Shown here one piece after another: positions 34,382 through 41,652 of a stretch of DNA of 50,355 nt (its first letter is position 1; the number at the start of each line of letters is the position of its first letter). Origin of the DNA: Bacteroidales bacterium (lineage in GTDB: Bacteria > Bacteroidota > Bacteroidia > Bacteroidales > UBA932); NCBI GenBank assembly GCA_017437755.1, contig JAFRXI010000059.1, positions 1-50,355 on the forward strand. The letters run 5' to 3'. Made by a program: the position numbers and the translations under genes. The notes beneath the pieces are model-generated. The model did no database searches and was not told the origin of the DNA. It saw nothing but the letters and a program-made list of their open reading frames with translations.

Positions 34382-35431
34382 TTATTGCAGCAGTGCGGAA
34401 TGGTTTTCAAGAGGTGAGTCGGAGACTTTTTTTACAAGCCAGAGGACATGCCGGACGTTGTCGGTGTACCAGCGGGTGTCGGGGTAGTTGTAATCAACTA
34501 TGTTGAAGGGGCCCTCGAAAGACCGTGCAAAGGCCTTTTCGGGAACCGTGAAGGTGGACGAGCCGGACAGGCTCTTCTCTCCGCCGTCCAGGACGTCCAC
34601 GGTATAAAGGGGAGAAGAATATCCGGTGTCTTCAAAGGCATAGACGGCAAAGGCGGTACCTCCCTTTGACTTTGACCACCGGCACTTTCCTTCCGGGAGT
34701 ATGCGGTAACTGGCGTTGACGTCTATCGAGTTGTTATAAACGTAGTTTGCATAGACTCCGTTGGCTCCAGGGGTATTGACGAGGGTCCCGAAAGTGTCGC
34801 CGGAACCGGGATCGGCCTTCTCCAGACGGAAACTGAGGACGTTGTCGTCCTCGTCGGTGGGCATGTAACCGCTTCCCCAGTGCCAGTATTTGTCCATGAC
34901 CGTGGAACGGACCACCTCGCCGTCCCAGCCGCCGACTATTATGCAGGCGCATTGCGGGGCATTTGCCGGATCCAGGATTCCCGGGACCCTGGTAAAGGTC
35001 CAGGTGCCTTCCAGGGCATCGTTGAAAGAGGTGTAAGTTATTGTATATACGCGAGTTTCACCGTTGTATGCCGTTACGGTGAAGTCGGCGCTGCCCCCGC
35101 TCAGGTCGATGGTGCTCCCCGGAGCGATGCTGGCCTTGGGGCAGAACTCGCTTTGGGGGAACTTGAAGTCTATGGCTTCGACCAGGACCCTGGAAAGGTC
35201 CAGTGCGCTGGTCATCAGGTTCACGGTGACGGAACCCACTGCATCGTCCTTTGCGTCGTTGGAAATTACTGCGGCGCCTATCTGGGATTCCAGGCGCAGG
35301 TTTACCGGAGTCCTCTCCCTCGTCCACGGGTCCGTGAGGGGCTCCGTGTTGCGCGGTTCCTCCGTGCAGGAGAGGACTGCGATGCATGCTGCGGCAAGGG
35401 AGATGGGACAGAAGAACAGTTTGATTCTCAT
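34382..35431 (-). CDS. Surface lipoprotein with DUF5018-like N-terminus, first gene of the PUL
   Basis: A 349-residue lipoprotein (MRIKLFFCPISLAAACIAVLSC). The N-terminal half resembles the DUF5018 type (VNLRLESQIGAAVISNDAKDDA, then IAPGSTIDLSGGSADFTVTAYNG). The C-terminal half starts LEGTWTFTRVPGI and has short blocks (KYWHWGSGYMP, DVNASYRILPEGKCRWSKSKGG, FTVPEKAFARSFEGPFNIVDYN) that recall single copies of the module repeated in the two other lipoproteins; this likeness is tentative. It is likely a surface glycan-binding protein. The start at 35431 gives a proper signal peptide and lies 28 bases from a strong promoter; the frame opens upstream to 35527 only by chance. Confidence 0.7.
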   Translation of the reverse strand: MRIKLFFCPISLAAACIAVLSCTEEPRNTEPLTDPWTRERTPVNLRLESQIGAAVISNDAKDDAVGSVTVNLMTSALDLSRVLVEAIDFKFPQSEFCPKASIAPGSTIDLSGGSADFTVTAYNGETRVYTITYTSFNDALEGTWTFTRVPGILDPANAPQCACIIVGGWDGEVVRSTVMDKYWHWGSGYMPTDEDDNVLSFRLEKADPGSGDTFGTLVNTPGANGVYANYVYNNSIDVNASYRILPEGKCRWSKSKGGTAFAVYAFEDTGYSSPLYTVDVLDGGEKSLSGSSTFTVPEKAFARSFEGPFNIVDYNYPDTRWYTDNVRHVLWLVKKVSDSPLENHSALLQ

Positions 35432-35459
35432 AAATATGAACAGGTTATTTCCGATAATA

Positions 35460-35491
35460 CAAAAATAAATGATATAAATCGGCATTTCAAA
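35460..35491 (-). promoter_or_regulatory. Promoter of the mannan utilisation operon (TTTG, 20 bases, TATTTTTG)
   Basis: On the minus strand TTTG (35488-35491) and TATTTTTG (35460-35467) are 20 bases apart, matching the Bacteroides consensus, and lie 28 bases before the first start codon. A second TATTTTTG box at 35503-35510 lacks a good -33 element. The sequence between here and 35709 holds no gene; a GC-rich hairpin lies at about 35594-35618 without a T tract. Confidence 0.7.
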
Positions 35492-35709
35492 TACAATTTT
35501 AGCAAAAATAGATACATTTTTAACCAATTGTATTAAGATGCGGATATTAAGGGTTGGTAAGGTTAAGTTATTGGAATATAGTTGTTTATACGAACGGGGC
35601 CGTGTGGTGCCCCCGTTGCTTCAAGGCTTGTTATAAACTATTTGGAGATAATTCTAAAAAAAATTATCAATAAAGTATCAGTTGTGTGTGAAAAGACTCT
35701 CGGGCAGGT

Positions 35710-36135
35710 CTAATCTTCCCAGCTCAGGGTCCTGGAGCCGTCTTCACCTGCGGTGATATTCACCACGAGGGTTTCCTCCGGCAGGAGCTCTTCAATGTTT
35801 TCCGCCCATTCCATAATGCAGGGCGCCCCGGAATCGAGATAGTCGTAAAGTCCTATGTCCAAAGCCTCTTCAGGCTTGGTAATCCTATAGAAATCAAAGT
35901 GATAGATTGGTTCGCCGGAGCCGGAACGGTATTCGTTGACGATGGCGAAGGTGGGTGAACCGACGGCATCTTCCCGTACCCCGAGCCGGCGGCACAGCGC
36001 CGTGGTGAAAGTGGTTTTCCCGGCGCCCATCGGACCGTGCAGGGCAATGATGTTGTGCCCGGAGACCAGGCGGAGAAACTCTTCTGCCGCCCTGTCGAGG
36101 TCTTTCAGGTCACGTATGACAATCCTGTGTTGCAT
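35710..36135 (-). CDS. tsaE: TsaE, ATPase for tRNA threonylcarbamoyladenosine formation
   Basis: TsaE is the small P-loop ATPase that works with TsaB and TsaD to make the t6A base in tRNAs that read ANN codons. The 141-residue protein has Walker A HGPMGAGKTTF, the SPTFAIVNEY block, YHFDFYRI and the EWAENIEELLPEE segment, all typical. The start is the ATG at 36135; a GTG just before it is less likely. Its promoter lies within a copy of the comM 3' end, suggesting that comM and tsaE were once direct neighbours. Confidence 0.93.
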   Translation of the reverse strand: MQHRIVIRDLKDLDRAAEEFLRLVSGHNIIALHGPMGAGKTTFTTALCRRLGVREDAVGSPTFAIVNEYRSGSGEPIYHFDFYRITKPEEALDIGLYDYLDSGAPCIMEWAENIEELLPEETLVVNITAGEDGSRTLSWED

Positions 36136-36140
36136 CACCG

Positions 36141-36172
36141 CAAAGATAACGGCTATCGCTCAAATAACCAAG
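36141..36172 (-). promoter_or_regulatory. Putative promoter of tsaE (CTTG, 20 bases, TATCTTTG)
   Basis: On the minus strand CTTG (36169-36172) and TATCTTTG (36141-36148) are 20 bases apart. The box ends five bases before the ATG at 36135, which leaves no leader. The matching box is lost in the other copy of this repeat near 38755. Confidence 0.55.
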
Positions 36173-36200
36173 TCATGCCAGATCCATCATGTCCCGGCGG
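36145..36200 (-). repeat. Direct repeat with the comM 3' end, orphan copy beside tsaE
   Basis: These 56 bases match 38755-38810 with nine mismatches and no gap. Read on the minus strand they encode a comM-like tail (RRDMMDLA and stop, against RRNIMDMA and stop in the real gene). No comM body is attached here; the CocE gene ends inside the copy at 36187. Confidence 0.85.
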
Positions 36201-38058
36201 CAACAGGCAGGGATATCCAGGAGTCGTTCCAGACCGTGACCCGGCAAGTCCGGTAGCCGGCGGCCGGCACGGTATAGGGATTCTCCTGGAAGGACTGCGG
36301 GGAGACTGCCATGAGCGGATACCAGGACGACTGGACCTGGACCACGATGCGGTGGCCTTTCTGGAAGATATGGGCGATGTCGTTGAGCGTGAATTCGACA
36401 GAAGTCTTCTTCCCCGGTTTCACAGCCTCCGGAGTGCGCAGGCTGTTGCGGTAACGGGCACGGAAGACATCGCCCCGGACGAGCATCTGGTAGCCGTCCG
36501 GCCGTTCGTCGATGAGTTTGACGATGAAATCCGCGTCGGTCGTAGAAAGGCTTACTTCCAGGTGGACACGTACAGGTCCCTCCGCGGGCAAATCCTCCCG
36601 CAAGGGGTTGTCCCGGTATGTCAGCACATCCTTTCTCGCCTCGGCAAAGCGCTGGTCTGCAGCCATATAGTTCTTGGTGCGACCGTTTGTCAGCTTCTCC
36701 ATATATGGGACGGGATTCTCCGGATCCGAGACATAGACCCTGGAACGCCGCTTCTTCGGGGCTCCGGTCAGTTCCCGGAGAAGCTTCCCGTCGAGGTAGA
36801 AACGCAATTCTTTCAGGCCGGCGGCAGGCCAGTCGTCGTATATGCGCCAGTCTGGTCGCGTATCATGGCAATCACCTGCTTCCAGTGCCCGTGAAGGAAG
36901 GATATGGACGCGGGAAGGTCTTTGCCCCTTCCCTTCCAGATAGCAGGCGAAGAACGGGTACTCGATCTCTTCCACGAAAAAGTCCGTTGAGCCATACCCG
37001 AACCGGCTGTCTCCGAGCCCCGTGTATTTGGAATCCCGCCAGCCGCCGTGGGACCAGGGGCCGTAGACGAAATACGACTCGGTCGCAGGTGATTGGCGCC
37101 TGAGGGCGGCATAGGTCGCGACTGCCCCGTAGCAGTCTTCGGCATCATAGTTTCCACCGACCACCAGGACGGCGGGCTTGACGCCATACAGCCGGTCCGT
37201 CACGTTCCTTTCCACCCACCAGTCGTCGTAATCGGGATGCTGCATCATCTCTTCCCAGAAGGGGATACGCTCGCCGAAATTCGCTGTCAGCGACTGGAAA
37301 TCAGGGAATTGCCTGTAATAGCTGTAGATGTCGCGGTCAATTTTCACGAGGGCTTCAGGGCCCTTCTCTGAAGTTCCATGCCGGACGCGGAAGAAGGACG
37401 AGGCAAAGGTGTACATGTCCAGCATCCAGACGCCGTTGTGGTGGAAATCATCCCCGCGCCACCAGTCCGTAACGGGGGCCTGCGGTGAGACGGCCTTGAT
37501 GGCCGGATGCCCGCATAGCCCCGCGAGCATCGCATAGAATCCGGGATAGGACACTCCCTTGACGCCTACAGCTCCGTTTGTGCGGGTGTGTTCCAACAGC
37601 CACTCGACCGTATCGAAAGTATCCGTCGCCTCGTCGGTTTCCAGCCAATGGGCGCCCTCCGGTTTCAATGGGCGGATGTTCTCGTAAGTCCCTTCGCTCA
37701 GATAGGTTCCGCGGACGCTCTGAAACACGATGATATAGCGGTTCAGGACAAACATCCGCATCCAGGTCCCCAGGCTTCCCGGGAGCTTTTCTCCAGTGGC
37801 TCCGATGCCATAAGGGGTCCGGATCATGATGACCGGATGCTTCAGAGTATCCGATGGAGAATAGACGGCGGTATGGAGACGCACGCCGTCCCGCATCTTG
37901 ATAAATGCCTCCTGCTTGCCGTAATGGTCATGCAGCCATGTATCCGTCACCGGAGGGACAGCCTCCCGCGGAATCGCGGCATGGGCCTTCACTCCCCAGC
38001 ACGGCAGGAGGAGGGCAATGACCACAAGCGCCAGACGCCTGGCCAGCGTTCTTTCCAT
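36187..38058 (-). CDS. CocE/NonD (X-Pro dipeptidyl-peptidase S15) family hydrolase, exported
   Basis: A 623-residue serine hydrolase with a signal peptide (RRLALVVIALLLPCWGVKAHA). The alpha/beta-hydrolase core has the nucleophile elbow GVKGVSYPGFYAML, the acid in VVGGNYDAEDCYGA and the histidine in VYGPWSHGGWRD. A C-terminal jelly-roll domain (FYLDGKLLRELTG, VRVHLEVSLSTTDADFIVKL, YRTCRVTVWNDSWISLPV) is typical of the CocE/NonD group, which includes acyl hydrolases and Xaa-Pro peptidases. The exact substrate is unknown. It is the second gene of a two-gene unit with the nitroreductase (seven-base gap), and the unit is bounded by copies of the comM tail. Confidence 0.85.
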   Translation of the reverse strand: MERTLARRLALVVIALLLPCWGVKAHAAIPREAVPPVTDTWLHDHYGKQEAFIKMRDGVRLHTAVYSPSDTLKHPVIMIRTPYGIGATGEKLPGSLGTWMRMFVLNRYIIVFQSVRGTYLSEGTYENIRPLKPEGAHWLETDEATDTFDTVEWLLEHTRTNGAVGVKGVSYPGFYAMLAGLCGHPAIKAVSPQAPVTDWWRGDDFHHNGVWMLDMYTFASSFFRVRHGTSEKGPEALVKIDRDIYSYYRQFPDFQSLTANFGERIPFWEEMMQHPDYDDWWVERNVTDRLYGVKPAVLVVGGNYDAEDCYGAVATYAALRRQSPATESYFVYGPWSHGGWRDSKYTGLGDSRFGYGSTDFFVEEIEYPFFACYLEGKGQRPSRVHILPSRALEAGDCHDTRPDWRIYDDWPAAGLKELRFYLDGKLLRELTGAPKKRRSRVYVSDPENPVPYMEKLTNGRTKNYMAADQRFAEARKDVLTYRDNPLREDLPAEGPVRVHLEVSLSTTDADFIVKLIDERPDGYQMLVRGDVFRARYRNSLRTPEAVKPGKKTSVEFTLNDIAHIFQKGHRIVVQVQSSWYPLMAVSPQSFQENPYTVPAAGYRTCRVTVWNDSWISLPVAAGT

Positions 38059-38065
38059 GTCTGGA

Positions 38066-38677
38066 TCAGAAGAACTTGACTACCTCGTCAAGAGGCCTGT
38101 GAACCGGCTCCTTCGGATCCTGAGCCCGGTAACCCAGGGCGATGACGGCCATGACGGTCTCTTCTTCCGGGATGGAGAACAATGCACGGAGCGCCTCCGA
38201 ATCCCGCATGCCCATGATCAGGGTATCCATCCCCATCGCACGGGCCTTCAGAATCAGGTACGCGTTGCTGAGGCCGTTGTCATAGGCGCCCCATCCGTCA
38301 CCGATCTCATTGGTCTGCAGGCCGCGGAAAAAGCCGGATTTGCCCGTCTCAAAGGTTGAGACAAGGAAAGCGGAAGCCTGGGCGACGCGTTCCTTGTTGC
38401 CGCCGATCATTTCCAGCACGGCAGCCCGCTTCTCCGGGCTGAGTGCGACATAGTATTTGCTGGGTTGCTGGTTGGCCCACGAAGGGGCATTCTGCACCGC
38501 AGCCATCAATTCTCGGACCTGCGCCTCCTCAATGGTTTTCCCGGCCTCATAAGCCCGGATGCTCCTCCTGGAGGCGAACACATCATCAAGCGAAGGGCCC
38601 GCCGGGACCTTCCCGGCACATCCTGCAACCAGCAGCGGCATGGCAACTGCAATCAAAAGGGTCTGTAACTTATTCAT
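38066..38677 (-). CDS. Nitroreductase-family lipoprotein
   Basis: A nitroreductase-fold flavoprotein of 203 residues (FASRRSIRAYEAGKTIEEAQ, AVQNAPSWANQQPSKYYV, NAYLILKARAMGMDTLIMGM, VMAVIALGYR) with an N-terminal lipoprotein signal (MPLLVAGCAGK). FMN-dependent nitroreductases are usually cytoplasmic, so export as a lipoprotein is unusual, although such forms occur in Bacteroidota. It is first in the unit with the CocE-type hydrolase and has its own near-consensus promoter. An in-frame ATG at 38686 is an alternative start. The electron acceptor is unknown. Confidence 0.83.
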   Translation of the reverse strand: MNKLQTLLIAVAMPLLVAGCAGKVPAGPSLDDVFASRRSIRAYEAGKTIEEAQVRELMAAVQNAPSWANQQPSKYYVALSPEKRAAVLEMIGGNKERVAQASAFLVSTFETGKSGFFRGLQTNEIGDGWGAYDNGLSNAYLILKARAMGMDTLIMGMRDSEALRALFSIPEEETVMAVIALGYRAQDPKEPVHRPLDEVVKFF

Positions 38678-38704
38678 GGCATGCATCTGATAGATTCATT
38701 TCTG

Positions 38705-38736
38705 CGAATATACTCGTTTTTCGTCATGAAGACAAG
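38705..38736 (-). promoter_or_regulatory. Putative promoter of the nitroreductase/hydrolase unit (CTTG, 20 bases, TATATTCG)
   Basis: On the minus strand CTTG (38733-38736) and TATATTCG (38705-38712) are 20 bases apart, each one base off the consensus, and lie 27 bases before the ATG at 38677. The inserted unit thus seems to have its own promoter. Confidence 0.45.
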
Positions 38737-38754
38737 TTTCGGCAGTTCGTTGGT

Positions 38755-38810
38755 GATAGCGGCTGTTGCTCAATTACCCAGGTCATGCCATATCCATGAT
38801 GTTCCGGCGG
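38755..38810 (-). repeat. Direct repeat, copy at the true comM 3' end
   Basis: The counterpart of 36145-36200 (47 of 56 bases identical). It includes the last eight codons and stop of the intact comM gene and about 28 bases beyond the stop. The two copies face the same way and bound the nitroreductase/hydrolase unit. Confidence 0.85.
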
Positions 38811-40327
38811 TCCAGGAAACGGTACGATGCGGCTTCGGCTATGTGGGCTGGCAGGATGGACTCCACGGCGGCGAGGTCCGCTATGGTCCTGGCTATCCGG
38901 ATGATGCGGGTATAGGCCCTTGCGGAGAGGCCCAGTGAGTCGATCAGCTTTCCGAGCAGTGACTTGCATTCCGGGCTGAGCGGGCAGAATCTCTCCAACT
39001 GGCGGGCAGTCATCTCGGCATTGTTGAAGATGCCGCTTCCGGCAAACCGCCTGGTTTGGATATCCCGTGCCCGCTTCACCCTTTCCGCAATCGCTGCCGA
39101 CGGCTCACCGCGGTGCGAACCAAGCAGGTCGGAAGTCTGGACCTGCTTTATAACCAGCTGAATATCAATTCTATCCAGAATTGGCCCGCTGAGTTTGCCG
39201 ATATATGCGGCCCTGGCTGCGGGAGTGCAGGTACACCGTCCATCTTCTCCCCAGTACCCGCACGGGCAGGGATTGGAGGCCGCGACCAGCATGAACGAAG
39301 CCGGGTATTCTATCTTTGACTTCAGCCGGGAAATGGTGACCTTCCTGTCCTCCATCGGGGCCCGGAGGGCCTCCAGGGTACTTTTGGGGGCTTCGCAAAA
39401 CTCATCGGCAAAGAGGATTCCTCCGGTTGCGAGAGACACCTCACCCGGCATTACGTTCTCTCCGCTGCCGCCTCCCAATATGGCTGCCCTGGAGGCCGAT
39501 ATATGCGGCGCCCTGAATGGTCTTTTGTAGAGGACGTTCCTTCCCCCAAGGCCGGAAACCGAATATATCTTGCTGGTTATCAGGGCTTCTTCTGGTGTCA
39601 TGGGAGGGAGGATGCCGGCTATTGCCTTTGCCAGGGTGCTCTTCCCGCTTCCGGGAGGACCCAGGAAAAGCAGGTTATGTGAGCCTGCGGAGGCCACTTC
39701 CACGCCCCTCTTTGCGCTGTCCTGTCCCACTATTTCCGAGAAGTCCGGAATCCGGTCTCCCGTTGCCGGCGTCCCCTGTACGGCCGTTGACATCCGGACT
39801 TTCAGGTCGGAGACGTCCTCTTCTCCTGAAAGAATCCTGAGGACGTCGTCCAGGGTGGCGGCCCCGTACACGCCGGGGAACGGGAAGCCTGCGCATTCCA
39901 CGGCCGATTCCCTTGGCAGGATGCACCCCTTGAGGCCGCATTCCGCCGAGAGTTCGGCCACGGGAAGGCAACCCGAGGTGTACCGCACCGAGCCGTCCAG
40001 GCCCAATTCGCCCATTATCAGGTAGTTCTCCAGTTCCGGGAGTTCCCTTTGCCCGGAAGCCGCAATTATGCCCACGGCTATAGGGAGGTCGTATCCGCTC
40101 CCGCTTTTATGGACGTCGGCAGGGGCCAGGTTTATCACGATTTTCTTTCCCGGGATGCGGAACCCGCGGCTCTGGAGGGCTGTTACGGTCCTGAGGAGGC
40201 TTTCCTTCACGGCAGCGTCGGCGAGGCCCACCAGATGGATGCCGATCCCCAGGGTGATGTCTATTTCCACGGTTACCGGAACCGCCTGGATACCTACGCA
40301 TTTTGCGCAGTGGATATATGACAGCAT
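38783..40327 (-). CDS. comM: ComM/YifB family AAA+ ATPase (Mg chelatase-like)
   Basis: ComM is a hexameric helicase that promotes branch migration during natural transformation. The 514-residue protein has the N-terminal Lon-like domain (VTVEIDITLGIGIHLVGLAD, HKSGSGYDLPIAVGI), Walker A GPPGSGKST (223-231), the sensor region GILFADEFCEAPKSTLEALR, a zinc-finger-like cysteine cluster (SNPCPCGYWGEDGRCTC) and the C-terminal LSARAYTRIIRIARTIADL. The ATG at 40327 is separated from the previous stop by two bases. Its 3' end is duplicated near tsaE. A transformation-linked gene at an apparent insertion boundary is suggestive but may be coincidence. Confidence 0.93.
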   Translation of the reverse strand: MLSYIHCAKCVGIQAVPVTVEIDITLGIGIHLVGLADAAVKESLLRTVTALQSRGFRIPGKKIVINLAPADVHKSGSGYDLPIAVGIIAASGQRELPELENYLIMGELGLDGSVRYTSGCLPVAELSAECGLKGCILPRESAVECAGFPFPGVYGAATLDDVLRILSGEEDVSDLKVRMSTAVQGTPATGDRIPDFSEIVGQDSAKRGVEVASAGSHNLLFLGPPGSGKSTLAKAIAGILPPMTPEEALITSKIYSVSGLGGRNVLYKRPFRAPHISASRAAILGGGSGENVMPGEVSLATGGILFADEFCEAPKSTLEALRAPMEDRKVTISRLKSKIEYPASFMLVAASNPCPCGYWGEDGRCTCTPAARAAYIGKLSGPILDRIDIQLVIKQVQTSDLLGSHRGEPSAAIAERVKRARDIQTRRFAGSGIFNNAEMTARQLERFCPLSPECKSLLGKLIDSLGLSARAYTRIIRIARTIADLAAVESILPAHIAEAASYRFLDRRNIMDMA

Positions 40328-40329
40328 GC

Positions 40330-41538
40330 CTATTCCTCCCTTACGCAGGATATGTAGCCGTTGAATTCCATCTCTTCAAGGCTGCCGTCCCTCCAGATGA
40401 AGTTTTCCCTGAGCCCAGGGGTCGAGAATCCCGCCAGGACGCTTCCGTCCAATACGCTGCAGCACGACGGGAAAAGGAATTTGCCTTTTCCGGGGGAGGT
40501 CTTTTCCCCTTTTGGCGCGGCATATATGAACGGACTGCCGGTTTGGCTGTCGTTTCCGGCAAGGAAGACGGTTTCCCCGTCGGTTCCGGAAGAAAGGACC
40601 TGGCTTCCGCTGTCCATCCATGTGATGTTGGACGAGGCCCCTTCCATCCATAAGAAGTATAGCCTGTCCCCATTGCCGGAATGATAATCTCCTGTAACCC
40701 AGATCTTTCCATTGGCCGTTCCGATGATTCTGCCACCCGTTGGAGAATAACCCGGAGGATGTGATCCGCCAAAGGTGAAGCTGCGTCCGTCGCCCAGTGT
40801 CAGCCGGTAGACGCTCCAGGACCCCATGATTCCAAGGGTGGCCACACTGCCTCCTATGGACTTTATGTCGGTTATGGAGCTGCAGTTGTACGGCATGGGA
40901 ACGCTCTCCGGGGTTCCGTTGCGGCAAAGCATGTATTCCTTTACGACTTCTCCTCCAAGGCGGAAGCCGAAGCAGATGTCATCGCCGTCGGAATGCAGTT
41001 CCCCGATGATTTCTCCGGAGAAGCTCATGAAAGCGGGATCGCCGTTAATCCTGTAGGTAAAGCCCTTTCCTGAACGGGACTTCCCCAGGGTGTGGACCTT
41101 TCCCTTGCGGAGGATGAACCCTGTCAGGGATTCTTCTCCATTGTACTGAAGGAACGGTTCCCCGTCCTTCAGGATGACGGTTTCCCCCTGGCGACAGAAA
41201 TCGGTATACAGGCTTCCGCCGACAATGCGGTGGCTGTCGGGGTCCGGGGAAAGGTCCGTCACCTTTACTGATGACAGGGACAGTATCCTTTCGTCGCCGG
41301 AATACAGGACTATGTTGAAATTGACGGAGCCGAAGGCGGTATCCCTGTACCAGTCGTATTCCTCGGGAAACTCCACGGCCGAGATCCAGGTCCGCTTCCC
41401 TGGCGGAACCGGGACCTCGGGACGGATTTCCCCGGAGGTCGATGCGCGAGTCCTCCCCGGAAGCGGATTCCCGTCCAGGGCTGAGCAGGACGGTACGGCT
41501 ATCACGACTGCGGCAATCAGTTTTAAGATGTTTCCCAT
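40330..41538 (-). CDS. Lipoprotein of unknown function, beta-propeller-like
   Basis: A 402-residue lipoprotein (signal IAAVVIAVPSCSAL; lipobox PSC). The body has repeated short beta-like units with G-x-x-W/Y-V-T/L and F-L-A-G-N-D type turns (GKIWVTGDYHSGNGDRLYFLW, GETVFLAGNDSQTGSPFIYA, LGIMGSWSVYRLTLGDG), which suggests a propeller, by inference only. I recognise no family. It directly precedes comM with a two-base gap, so the two are probably cotranscribed, although no functional link is evident. A terminator for the preceding transcript lies just upstream. Confidence 0.65.
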   Translation of the reverse strand: MGNILKLIAAVVIAVPSCSALDGNPLPGRTRASTSGEIRPEVPVPPGKRTWISAVEFPEEYDWYRDTAFGSVNFNIVLYSGDERILSLSSVKVTDLSPDPDSHRIVGGSLYTDFCRQGETVILKDGEPFLQYNGEESLTGFILRKGKVHTLGKSRSGKGFTYRINGDPAFMSFSGEIIGELHSDGDDICFGFRLGGEVVKEYMLCRNGTPESVPMPYNCSSITDIKSIGGSVATLGIMGSWSVYRLTLGDGRSFTFGGSHPPGYSPTGGRIIGTANGKIWVTGDYHSGNGDRLYFLWMEGASSNITWMDSGSQVLSSGTDGETVFLAGNDSQTGSPFIYAAPKGEKTSPGKGKFLFPSCCSVLDGSVLAGFSTPGLRENFIWRDGSLEEMEFNGYISCVREE

Positions 41539-41575
41539 AGTGCGGTTTTTTTCGCAAGATAGTGTCTCTTCCGAT

Positions 41576-41611
41576 AAAAAAAGCAGCCTGAGGTGCTCTC
41601 AGGCCGCTTTT
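41576..41611 (-). terminator. Rho-independent terminator after the sigma/barrel-protein operon
   Basis: On the minus strand a stem with the arms GCCTGAG and CTCAGGC (five-base loop), extended by GC/AAGC pairs, is followed by seven T residues. It lies 40 bases past the stop at 41653. The plus strand carries a shorter T run, so it may work weakly both ways. Confidence 0.85.
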
Positions 41612-41652
41612 GCCGCAATATTTTTATGTTTCTTAATGGTTTTATGCGTTTC

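Noticed and set aside
35594-35618. Hairpin as terminator of tsaE
   Set aside because: AACGGGG and CCCCGTT can pair, but no T run follows on the minus strand, so it was not called a terminator.
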